Source: an uncultured Collinsella sp. (lineage in GTDB: Bacteria > Actinomycetota > Coriobacteriia > Coriobacteriales > Coriobacteriaceae). From it: a DNA stretch of 6,055 bases. The translations under genes were made by a program, and so were the position numbers. Shown here piece by piece: positions 1 through 5,463 of this stretch (position 1 is the stretch's first letter; each line of letters starts with the position of its first letter). The stretch is taken from the NCBI GenBank assembly GCA_900553215.1, contig USCJ01000090.1, positions 1-6,055 on the forward strand. Direction: 5' to 3'. The notes beneath the pieces are model-generated. The model saw nothing but the letters and a program-made list of their open reading frames with translations. It ran no database searches and was not told the origin of the DNA.

Positions 1-138
1 CGCAGGCCGGCGTTTGTCCGCAGCTCCGCAGGAGCAGGACAAATGCCGGCCATGCGCGAGGACGATTTGGGAGGTAACCCTGCGCCCGGCCGGTGGGATC
101 CCAAAGCCCGCCATGCTTCTTATGTGCAGCAAAGCTAA
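1..138 (+). CDS. Possible 3' end of an unidentified upstream gene (partial)
   Basis: Frame 1 is open from the first base to a TAA at 136-138, giving 45 residues that end in ...GRWDPKARHASYVQQS. I do not recognise the family. The case is weak: frame 2 is also open to 150-152, G+C-rich DNA often leaves such stretches open, and third-position GC is only about 62% in frame 1. The stretch also contains a strong hairpin (6-50), which is more usual in noncoding DNA. If real, the gene ends just upstream of the ftsE promoter. The alternative is that the whole stretch is intergenic leader. Confidence 0.25.
   Translation, partial: RRPAFVRSSAGAGQMPAMREDDLGGNPAPGRWDPKARHASYVQQS
6..50. repeat. Strong inverted repeat / hairpin upstream of ftsE
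   Basis: The arms at 6-19 (gccggcgtttgtcc) and 37-50 (ggacaaatgccggc) pair over 14 positions, with one G-U. Inside them a second stem forms between 23-27 (gctcc) and 31-35 (ggagc) around a GCA loop. No T-run follows, so it is not a standard intrinsic terminator. It could be a dispersed palindromic element, a structured RNA, or a terminator or attenuator of an upstream gene. The pairing is certain and the role is not. Confidence 0.6.
66..105. repeat. Short inverted repeat in the leader region
   Basis: The perfect 7-bp arms tttggga (66-72) and tcccaaa (99-105) enclose a GC-rich loop that contains the palindrome ccggccgg (86-93). With the hairpin at 6-50 this gives two consecutive stem-loops in the first 105 bases. 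Nothing identifies a known riboswitch or small RNA. Confidence 0.35.
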
Positions 139-144
139 TGCTGC
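126..144. promoter_or_regulatory. Inverted repeat abutting the -10 box (possible operator)
   Basis: gcagca (126-131) and tgctgc (139-144) form a 6-bp inverted repeat with a 7-base centre. Its right arm runs directly into the proposed -10 element of the ftsE promoter, so a protein bound here would cover the promoter spacer. Regulator identity is unknown, and the repeat is short enough to arise by chance. Confidence 0.25.
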
Positions 145-150
145 TAAAAT
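142..150 (+). promoter_or_regulatory. Extended -10 promoter for ftsEX
   Basis: TGCTAAAAT fits the extended -10 pattern TGnTATAAT with one difference from TATAAT. No convincing -35 box lies 16-19 bases upstream, which is typical of extended -10 promoters. Transcription would start near 157 and leave a leader of about 40 bases, which contains the palindrome gtttaaac (167-174). The assignment is from pattern only. Confidence 0.45.
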
Positions 151-184
151 GTAAAGCGCTCATGTAGTTTAAACGCACGACGAT

Positions 185-190
185 AAGGAG
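185..190 (+). promoter_or_regulatory. Ribosome binding site that fixes the GTG start of ftsE
   Basis: AAGGAG lies 5 bases before GTG (196-198). It supports translation of the full-length FtsE including its long N-terminal extension. The internal ATG at 682, closer to the conserved domain, lacks a comparable site. Confidence 0.7.
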
Positions 191-195
191 CACCA

Positions 196-1407
196 GTGGG
201 TAACCACTTCCGTACCTCCGGTGCGGGCGATGATGCCCCCAAGACGCAGACGGGCAGTCGTTTCGCCACTCCGGATTCAGAGGGCCAGCCTGTTGCTCAG
301 GCCCCCACTCAGCCGGCAGATCAGGCACAGCCGGCATCCGATCCCTTTGCCTACAATCCCACCAGCGATGTCGCGCTTTCCGGCACGGCGGGTTTTGAGC
401 CCGTTCAGGCCGTGACCGCTCGCTTGGAGCAGCCTCAGGCTGGCGCCGCCACGCCGCAGCCTACCATGGCCGGCATTCCCGACCCCATGGCCCCTGCGAC
501 GCCGGTTCCTCAGCCTGCGCAGTCCGGTCTCTTTGCCGCTATTCCCGATCCCACGCAGCCTGCTGCCCCGGTGGTCGAGAGCGATCAGGCAGCCGAGGTC
601 GCAAGCCTCGATAACGCGCTCAACAACCCCGATTTTACGTCGGTGTTTGCGCCCATCGATCCGCAGGCCAGCCGCAAGAAGATGGCCAAGCAGGCCGGTG
701 TCGAGCCCGTCATCCTTATGGAGCATGTCACCAAGATCTATCCGGCACAGCCCAACAAGCCTGCACTCGACGACATCAACATTGAGATCTATCCGGGCGA
801 GTTCGTCTTCCTGGTCGGTCACTCCGGCTCGGGTAAGACCACGCTGCTGTCGACGCTCAACCGCGACGTCAAGCCGACGAGCGGTCGCATCCTGGTTGCC
901 GGTCAGGACCTCATGAAGATCAAGAACCGCAAGGTTCCGTTCCTGCGCCGCCAGATTGGCGCCGTGTTCCAGGACTTTAAGCTTCTGCCGCAAAAGACCG
1001 CCTACGAAAACGTGGCGTTTGCCCTGCAGTGCATCGGCAAGCCAAAGGGCGTCATTCGCAGCCAGGTGCCCGAGGTGCTGCGTCTGGTCGGTCTGGCCGA
1101 TCAGATGGACTCGCTGCCCGACCAGCTTTCCGGTGGCGAGCAGCAGCGCGTCGCCGTCGCCCGCGCTATGGTCAACCGTCCGCCGCTGCTGATCTGCGAC
1201 GAGCCCACGGGTAACCTCGACCCGGCGATCTCGCTGGGCATCATGAAGCTGCTCGAGCGTATTAACCGCACCGGCACCACCGTGATCGTCGCCACGCACG
1301 ACCGCGAGATGGTCGATAGCATGCACCGTCGCGTGATCGCCCTCGAGGGCGGCCACGTTATCCGCGACCAGGAGAGGGGAGGTTACGGCAACTATGGCAC
1401 CAACTAA
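196..1407 (+). CDS. ftsE: Cell division ATP-binding protein FtsE with long N-terminal extension
   Basis: This is the ATPase subunit of the FtsEX complex, which sits on the cytoplasmic face of the septal membrane and, in known systems, drives activation of peptidoglycan hydrolases through FtsX. The ABC domain begins near residue 170 and is complete: Walker A GHSGSGKTT (208-216), Q-loop Gln259 in VFQDFKLLPQ, signature LSGGEQQR (311-318), Walker B LLICDE (331-336) with catalytic Glu336, and H-loop His368 in ATHD. The family is usually about 230 residues and this protein has 403. The excess is residues 1-169, which are rich in Pro, Ala and Gln, free of Cys, and probably disordered. They contain internal repeats (QPADQAQPASD near 39-49; two IPDPxxP motifs). 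The GTG start has an AAGGAG site at good spacing. The 3' end overlaps ftsX by 14 nt, so the two are translationally coupled. The FtsE call is firm; the role of the extension is unknown. Confidence 0.95.
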   Translation: MGNHFRTSGAGDDAPKTQTGSRFATPDSEGQPVAQAPTQPADQAQPASDPFAYNPTSDVALSGTAGFEPVQAVTARLEQPQAGAATPQPTMAGIPDPMAPATPVPQPAQSGLFAAIPDPTQPAAPVVESDQAAEVASLDNALNNPDFTSVFAPIDPQASRKKMAKQAGVEPVILMEHVTKIYPAQPNKPALDDINIEIYPGEFVFLVGHSGSGKTTLLSTLNRDVKPTSGRILVAGQDLMKIKNRKVPFLRRQIGAVFQDFKLLPQKTAYENVAFALQCIGKPKGVIRSQVPEVLRLVGLADQMDSLPDQLSGGEQQRVAVARAMVNRPPLLICDEPTGNLDPAISLGIMKLLERINRTGTTVIVATHDREMVDSMHRRVIALEGGHVIRDQERGGYGNYGTN

Positions 1408-2308
1408 CGTGGGCTACTCCTTCAAAGAGGCAATCAGCCACTTCTTCCGTAACTGGACTACCTCGCTCGGCGCCGTCATCACGATCTTCCTTTCGCTGTT
1501 TATCATCGGCCTGTTCATCATGGGCTCCGCGATGCTGAACTCCGTGATCGGCACCGTCGAGGATCAGGTTGTCATCAACGCGTTTATTAGCGATGACGCC
1601 GATCAGGCCGATGTTCAGGCTTTTGAGGCCGAGCTTAAGACGTGGAATAACGTCAAGTCCGTGACCTATAAGGACAAGGACGACGCACTGGCCGAGTATA
1701 CGAGCAAGATGTCGGGTAACGCCGACGCCACCATGAGCGCACTCGATGGCCAGAACCCGCTGCCGGCTTCGTTTGCAATTGAGATGGACGATCCGTCCAA
1801 GGTCGAGAGCACGGCCCAGAAGCTCAAGAAGAACGCCGACTTCCAGAAGATCGCGGATGACGGCGACGTCAACGCGAGCGTGCTGTACGGCCAGGAGGAA
1901 GTGAGCCGCCTGTTCCAGGTGACCAACTACATCCGCATCGCCGCCGTGGTGCTCGTTGGCCTTCTGACCTTTATCGCATTCATCTTCATCAACAACACGA
2001 TTCGCCTGTCCATCACGGCGCGTCGTCGTGAGATTGCGATTATGCGTCTGGTCGGCGCCAGCAACGGCTTCATTCGCGGCCCGTTTATCACCGAGGGCGT
2101 ACTGCAGGCCATTTTGGGCTCGCTGCTTTCCATCGGCGTTCTGGAGCTGCTGCGCAATCTGATGATTCCGCGTTTGCAGGAGAGCATCGGCTGGTTTGCC
2201 CTGCCGATGCAGTACTACCTGGTGACCTATGCTGCGCTGATTCTGGTCGGTGTGATTATCGGTCTCTTTGGTTCTGCCATAGCCATGCGCCGCTACCTGC
2301 GCGTGTAG
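1394..2308 (+). CDS. ftsX: Cell division membrane protein FtsX
   Basis: This is the membrane partner of FtsE, 304 residues long as is normal for the family. The short cytoplasmic N-terminus (FKEAISHFFRNW, 10-21) is followed by TM1 at about 23-47, an extracytoplasmic domain at about 48-175, TM2 at about 178-202, TM3 at about 230-252 and TM4 at about 273-299. The loop after TM2 holds the conserved ITARRREIAIMRLVGAS stretch (ARRRE at 209-213), typical of FtsX/MacB-type permeases and the likely contact with FtsE. The extracytoplasmic domain is where known FtsX proteins bind hydrolases or their activators; no such partner gene is in this window. The ATG lies inside the end of ftsE, with GGGGAGG (1376-1382) about 11 bases upstream. 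The gene is followed by a strong terminator, so ftsEX forms a closed two-gene unit. Confidence 0.95.
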   Translation: MAPTNVGYSFKEAISHFFRNWTTSLGAVITIFLSLFIIGLFIMGSAMLNSVIGTVEDQVVINAFISDDADQADVQAFEAELKTWNNVKSVTYKDKDDALAEYTSKMSGNADATMSALDGQNPLPASFAIEMDDPSKVESTAQKLKKNADFQKIADDGDVNASVLYGQEEVSRLFQVTNYIRIAAVVLVGLLTFIAFIFINNTIRLSITARRREIAIMRLVGASNGFIRGPFITEGVLQAILGSLLSIGVLELLRNLMIPRLQESIGWFALPMQYYLVTYAALILVGVIIGLFGSAIAMRRYLRV

Positions 2309-2332
2309 GCATGCCTGGAATTCATCCCTTCC

Positions 2333-2366
2333 AACGGGTCGTCTCTTATGGGGCGGCCCGTTTTTT
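2333..2366 (+). terminator. Rho-independent terminator after ftsX
   Basis: aacgggtcgtc (2333-2343) pairs with ggcggcccgtt (2352-2362) over 11 bp including two G-U pairs. The loop is 8 bases, and a run of six T (2361-2366) follows immediately. It lies 24 bases after the ftsX stop and separates ftsEX from rnr. Confidence 0.9.
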
Positions 2367-2443
2367 GATCCCAAGGGGACGGCAGGAAAGCGAATCATTT
2401 GGGTAGACTCTTTGGAGTTCGTCATCGATAGCAAGGAGGCGCC
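2367..2443 (+). promoter_or_regulatory. rnr promoter region with ribosome binding site
   Basis: Because a strong terminator precedes it, rnr needs its own promoter here. The best -10 candidate is TAGACT (2404-2409, 4 of 6 matches) without a clear -35 box, so the exact promoter is uncertain. AAGGAGG (2433-2439) is a strong ribosome binding site 4 bases before ATG 2444. Confidence 0.4.
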
Positions 2444-4186
2444 ATGGGGCGCAATAACAAGCATAAGCGCGGTGCCCGCAATAAACGTGGGCCGGTGCGC
2501 AGCGAACGCCGTCCGAGCCTGACCGGGCGCGTGCAGCTCCATGAGCATAGCGCCTACGTTGTAACCGAAAACGGCGACTACAAGGTCATGGGCCGCGGTA
2601 AGCGCGAGATCATGGATGGCGATACCGTTGCCGTGAGCATTAAGAACAGCCCGCACGGTGAGCGGCGCGCCGTGATCGAAGGCGTGGTTGAGCGCGCAGC
2701 CATAAGCGTGGTGGGTACGTACCAGACCGCTGGTCCGCTCGGTGTGATCGAGCCGCTCGATTCGCGCCTGAAGGCCGACTTCTTCATTCTGCCCGAGGAT
2801 ACCTCGGCGGATCGTCTGGGCGTCCACCCGGGCGATGCCGTTGTCGCGCGCATTTTGACCTACCCGACGCGCCTGGAATCGGGCACCGTGACGATCGAAC
2901 GCCGCATTGGCGGAGATGACGCGCCCGATTTGGGCGTTCAATACGTGATGGCGCGTTACGGCTATACCGATAGCTATCCCGAGGCCGCGCTGGACGAGGC
3001 CGAGGGGCTTTCGCTCGATGTGTCCGCGGCGCTTAAGGACCCGCTCCGCCGCGATCTGCGCGACCGCTTTGTCATCACGATCGACCCGGTCGACGCGCGC
3101 GACTTTGACGATGCCATTTCGCTTGAGCGCACGCCCGAGGGTGGCTACAAGCTGGGTGTGCATATCGCTGACGTTTCTCACTATGTGGCTTGGGACGGGC
3201 ATATCGATCTTGAGGCTCGCCATCGTACGACATCGGTGTATCTGGCCGATCGCGTGCTTCCCATGCTGCCCGAACGCCTGTCCAATGACCTGTGTTCGCT
3301 TCGCCCTGACGAGGACCGTCTTGCGTTTACCGTTGACATTGAGCTCGATGCGCAGGGTCGCGTGCGGCATTACGATCCGTACCCCAGCGTGATTCGCTCG
3401 CGTGTGCGTATGGACTATGACGGCGCCGAGGCGCTGCTGGTGCGTGCCGGCGCGGTGGAGTATAGGGTGCTGGAGGGTGCGGCCGAGGATGTTGCGGCTG
3501 CTGAGGCCTCGCGCGAGGAGGCGCTTGAGCGCGGTCTTGCGTGCGAGAAGGCCGCCCGCGGCTGCAACGTCGACCTCGGCAATTTCCTTGTCGCCGCCAA
3601 CGAACTCGCCGAACTTCGCCGTCGTATTCGTCGCGTCCGCGGCTCAGTCGATTTTGACACGGCCGAGATTCGCGCTCTATTGGATGAGGACGGAGTACCC
3701 GTGCAGATTGTGGCGCGCGAGCGTTCGTGTGCCACGTCGCTTATCGAGGAAGCCATGCTGCTCGCCAACGAGTGCGTGGCCGAGTGGCTGGCCGTGATAT
3801 CGAGGCCTGCTATCGCGTGCATGAGGATCCGAGCCCCGATAGCCTGCACGGTGCCGCCGTTGCGCTGGCGCAGCTGGGCATCATCGACGATCGCCGTGCT
3901 GCCGGTATTGCCCTGGGGAGCCCCGATGAGCTGCAGGCTGCAGTTGATGCTGCCGCCGGTACGGCAAACGCACCGCTCGTCAACACGCTGCTTCTGCGCA
4001 GCATGCAGCGTGCGCTGTACAAGCCGCGCAACGAGGGCCACTTTGCGCTCGCCGCGCCGTGCTACTGTCACTTTACGAGTCCCATCCGTCGCTACCCCGA
4101 TCTGGTGGTGCACCGCGTGCTCAAGCTGCAGCTGGCCTATGAGCAGCTCGGTGGCAAGGACGCCCTGGTCCGTACGCCGCGGCTGA
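2444..4186 (+). CDS. rnr: N-terminal fragment of RNase R as read without correction
   Basis: Uncorrected translation gives 580 residues. The first 450 are genuine RNase R: basic tail, two OB domains and the catalytic aspartates of RNB. The last 130, from about 3794, are out-of-frame sequence rich in Arg, Ser, Cys and Trp and should not be used to assign function. The fragment lacks the second half of the RNB domain, including HFTSPIRRYPDL, and the S1 domain, so it would very probably be inactive. Confidence 0.6.
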   Translation: MGRNNKHKRGARNKRGPVRSERRPSLTGRVQLHEHSAYVVTENGDYKVMGRGKREIMDGDTVAVSIKNSPHGERRAVIEGVVERAAISVVGTYQTAGPLGVIEPLDSRLKADFFILPEDTSADRLGVHPGDAVVARILTYPTRLESGTVTIERRIGGDDAPDLGVQYVMARYGYTDSYPEAALDEAEGLSLDVSAALKDPLRRDLRDRFVITIDPVDARDFDDAISLERTPEGGYKLGVHIADVSHYVAWDGHIDLEARHRTTSVYLADRVLPMLPERLSNDLCSLRPDEDRLAFTVDIELDAQGRVRHYDPYPSVIRSRVRMDYDGAEALLVRAGAVEYRVLEGAAEDVAAAEASREEALERGLACEKAARGCNVDLGNFLVAANELAELRRRIRRVRGSVDFDTAEIRALLDEDGVPVQIVARERSCATSLIEEAMLLANECVAEWLAVISRPAIACMRIRAPIACTVPPLRWRSWASSTIAVLPVLPWGAPMSCRLQLMLPPVRQTHRSSTRCFCAACSVRCTSRATRATLRSPRRATVTLRVPSVATPIWWCTACSSCSWPMSSSVARTPWSVRRG

Positions 4187-4575
4187 TCGGCAAGGGGCGC
4201 GAGTCGCTGCCGCGCATTCTGCCGCAGATCTGCCGCGCATGCAGCGATGCCGAGCGCGCGGCAGATGCCGCCAGCCATGCGACGCAAAAGATCAAGATTG
4301 CCCAGTACTATGAGGACCGTCTGGGCGAGCGCTATGCCGGAACCGTCTCGTGGGTTAGCAGCATGGGCCTCTTTGTGCGCTTGGACCTAACGCAGGTCGA
4401 AGGCTTGGTTTCGATCAAGAGCCTGGGCAACGAGTGGTTCGAGTTCGACGAGGATGCGCTTACGTTGACGGGCGCCGACACGGGGACTCGCTATGAACTG
4501 GGTCAGCGCGTGATTGTCGAGGTCTCGCGCGTCAATACCACGCGTGGGCACTTGGACTTTAAGCTCATCCATTAG
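3793..4575 (+). CDS. rnr: C-terminal fragment of RNase R (rest of RNB plus S1 domain)
   Basis: This frame continues RNase R for 260 residues: RDIEACYRVHEDPSP, the LLRSMQRALYKPRNEGHF block, the RNB motif HFTSPIRRYPDL, and a C-terminal S1 RNA-binding domain (GERYAGTVSWVSSMGLFVRL onward), ending ...GHLDFKLIH. The frame stays open upstream to a GTG at 3727, but residues before 3793 are off-frame. Neither that GTG nor the next one (3817) has a ribosome binding site. It is therefore probably not an independently translated gene. Confidence 0.55.
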   Translation, partial: RDIEACYRVHEDPSPDSLHGAAVALAQLGIIDDRRAAGIALGSPDELQAAVDAAAGTANAPLVNTLLLRSMQRALYKPRNEGHFALAAPCYCHFTSPIRRYPDLVVHRVLKLQLAYEQLGGKDALVRTPRLIGKGRESLPRILPQICRACSDAERAADAASHATQKIKIAQYYEDRLGERYAGTVSWVSSMGLFVRLDLTQVEGLVSIKSLGNEWFEFDEDALTLTGADTGTRYELGQRVIVEVSRVNTTRGHLDFKLIH

Positions 4576-4600
4576 CCAAATCCCGACTCATGGTGGGGGA

Positions 4601-4636
4601 GCGGAGGGCGGCCTTTCGGGACCGTCCTTCGCATTT
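4601..4636 (+). terminator. Probable terminator after rnr
   Basis: gcggagggcgg (4601-4611) pairs with ccgtccttcgc (4622-4632) over 11 bp, two of them G-U, with a 10-base loop. The trailing sequence atttgaat is only modestly T-rich, so termination may be incomplete. It lies 25 bases after the rnr stop. Its tail overlaps the left copy of the inverted repeat that brackets the recombinase gene. Confidence 0.65.
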
Positions 4637-4642
4637 GAATCG
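4633..4642 (+). repeat. Left copy of 10-bp inverted repeat flanking the recombinase
   Basis: atttgaatcg is the exact reverse complement of cgattcaaat at 5389-5398. With the next four bases, 12 of 14 positions match (ATTTGAATCG then YRAC). The two copies lie 110 bp before and 30 bp after the recombinase gene. It could be a recombination or end site, or a coincidence. Confidence 0.45.
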
Positions 4643-4673
4643 TGACTACCTTGCCGTCTGCTCGGCCGCCCGC

Positions 4674-4733
4674 TTACCTGCTATTTGAGAGGTAAAACCT
4701 ACCAAAATAAACCTGTCCCTTTTTGGCGGGTTT
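4674..4733. promoter_or_regulatory. AT-richer, hairpin-forming leader of the recombinase gene
   Basis: Three nested or adjacent symmetries occur here: ttacct (4674-4679) with aggtaa (4690-4695), aggt (4690-4693) with acct (4697-4700), and a 9-bp stem from 4709-4717 to 4725-4733 with two G-U pairs and a 7-base loop. The segment is clearly less GC-rich than the flanking genes. Serine recombinases often bind and regulate from sites just upstream of their own gene, so it may hold a res-like or operator site. The sequence aaacctgtccc also resembles dispersed palindromic repeats linked to REP-associated transposases. Both readings are inference. Confidence 0.35.
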
Positions 4734-4752
4734 ACAAGAAAGCGGGGATGAG

Positions 4753-5358
4753 ATGGCGACGGTGTACGGTTATGCGCGGGTGAGTTCGCGCGATCAGAAT
4801 CTGAATCGGCAGCTGGATGCGCTGGGCGCCTATGGCGTGGGCTCGGCGAATATTTATGCCGACCATGCGAGCGGCAAGGACTTCGATCGCCCGCGGTATC
4901 GCGAGCTGCTGCACGTCCTGGGAGACGGGGACGTGTTGGTGGTGCTTTCTATCGACCGACTTGGCCGTAATTACTCCGAGATTCTTGAGGAATGGCGACG
5001 CATTACCAAGGAGCTCGGGGTTGCCATTGTGGTGTTGGACATGCCATTGCTTGACACGCGCGTCAGGGCCAGCGGCGCGCCGGATGTGACCAACACCCTG
5101 ATTGCCGATATTGTGCTGCAACTGCTGAGCTACGTGGCGCAGGTGGAGCGCGAGAATATCCATCGGCGCCAGGCGGAGGGAATTGCAGCGGCGCGGGCGC
5201 GAGGGGTTCGTTTCGGTCGACCTCGCAAGCCGTGCCCTCCTCAGTTTGAGCTGGTACGCGATAGCTATGAGGCGGGCGATATTACCCGCAGCCAGGCGGC
5301 AAAGTGCCTGGGCGTGTGCGTGGGGACGTTCGATCGCTGGATGCGCGAGGCGGGGTAG
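4753..5358 (+). CDS. Serine site-specific recombinase (resolvase/invertase family)
   Basis: This small serine recombinase of 201 residues cuts and rejoins DNA through a 5'-phosphoserine link. The N-terminal catalytic domain opens with VYGYARVSSRDQNLNRQ: nucleophile Ser11 and Arg9 match gamma-delta resolvase Ser10 and Arg8. IDRLGR (67-72) supplies Arg69 and Arg72, matching Arg68 and Arg71. The long linking helix includes VERENIHRR (from 131), followed by the basic GVRFGRPRKP arm. The C-terminal helix-turn-helix (about 177-197, ITRSQAAKCLGVCVGTFDRW) binds DNA. All key residues are present and the length is typical, so it looks functional. ATG 4753 is chosen because the family begins at this motif and a G-rich site (4744-4748) precedes it; a TTG at 4723 would add ten residues from inside a hairpin. 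Whether it resolves, inverts or integrates cannot be told from sequence. No transposase is adjacent. Confidence 0.93.
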   Translation: MATVYGYARVSSRDQNLNRQLDALGAYGVGSANIYADHASGKDFDRPRYRELLHVLGDGDVLVVLSIDRLGRNYSEILEEWRRITKELGVAIVVLDMPLLDTRVRASGAPDVTNTLIADIVLQLLSYVAQVERENIHRRQAEGIAAARARGVRFGRPRKPCPPQFELVRDSYEAGDITRSQAAKCLGVCVGTFDRWMREAG

Positions 5359-5388
5359 GGGTTTGCGTCGCTTAGTTGCTTCCTGTTG

Positions 5389-5398
5389 CGATTCAAAT
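5389..5398 (-). repeat. Right copy of 10-bp inverted repeat flanking the recombinase
   Basis: cgattcaaat is the exact reverse complement of 4633-4642. It lies 30 bases after the recombinase stop, so the pair spans 766 bp containing only the recombinase gene and its leader. Confidence 0.45.
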
Positions 5399-5451
5399 TT
5401 TGATACGGTGACGATGTCATTTGGGGCTACACTCGCTGATATTCAAAAAAA

Positions 5452-5457
5452 GGAGGT
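5452..5457 (+). promoter_or_regulatory. Ribosome binding site that fixes the TTG start of the vanZ-like gene
   Basis: GGAGGT after a run of A, 6 bases before TTG 5464, is close to a perfect anti-16S match. It decides the start: the TTG opens the frame with a typical N-terminal membrane segment, and no ATG is nearby. Confidence 0.75.
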
Positions 5458-5463
5458 AGGCCC

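Larger units (their letters stand above)
2444..4575 (+). pseudogene. rnr: Ribonuclease R gene, interrupted by a frameshift
   Basis: RNase R is a processive 3'-5' exoribonuclease of the RNB family that degrades structured RNA. Residues 1-25 are very basic. Two OB/cold-shock domains follow (about 22-66 and 88-160), then the RNB domain from about 195. Its active-site stretch IDPVDARDFDD (213-223) has Asp214, 220, 222 and 223, aligning with E. coli Asp272, 278, 280 and 281. Homology in this frame stops after EWLA (residue 450, to 3793) and resumes one base back as RDIEACYRVHEDPSP (from 3793), through HFTSPIRRYPDL (His543 of the joined protein) and an S1 domain (about 628-709). Rejoined, the product is 710 residues. 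One lost C in an ancestral ggcccgt, now ggccgt, would explain the shift. The protein lacks the N-terminal winged helix and the Lys-rich tail of E. coli RNase R. Either a real mutation or a sequence error could be responsible. Confidence 0.88.
5359..5463 (+). other. Intergenic region between recombinase and vanZ-like gene
   Basis: This 105-base gap has an AT-rich centre with the short palindrome tcaaa-t-tttga (5393-5403), which overlaps the right copy of the inverted repeat. TTGATA (5400-5405) resembles a -35 box and TACACT (5428-5433) a -10 box, but the 22-base spacing is too long to call a promoter. No terminator hairpin follows the recombinase, so read-through into the vanZ-like gene is possible. 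Confidence 0.4.

Noticed and set aside
1..195. Riboswitch or known small RNA in the ftsE leader
   Set aside because: Stem-loops are present, but I could match none of the conserved cores of tmRNA, SRP RNA, RNase P or common riboswitches.
277..1356. 359-codon open frame on the minus strand
   Set aside because: It mirrors ftsE exactly, whose motifs and ribosome binding site are unambiguous.
1358..3370. 670-codon open frame on the minus strand
   Set aside because: It runs antisense through ftsX, a clear terminator and the conserved part of rnr. It is best explained by GC-rich codon bias of the genes opposite, and its product resembles no family I know.
3782..3805. Programmed -1 ribosomal frameshift in rnr
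   Set aside because: The direction would fit, but there is no X-XXY-YYZ slippery heptamer at the junction, and programmed shifting is not known in RNase R. A mutation or sequence error is simpler.
3415..4287. 290-codon minus-strand frame opposite rnr
   Set aside because: It is a shadow of conserved RNase R sequence, with low-complexity Ala/Ser/Arg composition and no motif.
3727..4575. Independent gene starting at GTG 3727
   Set aside because: Its first 22 codons are out of frame with RNase R, no ribosome binding site precedes it, and the rest is simply the rnr 3' half.
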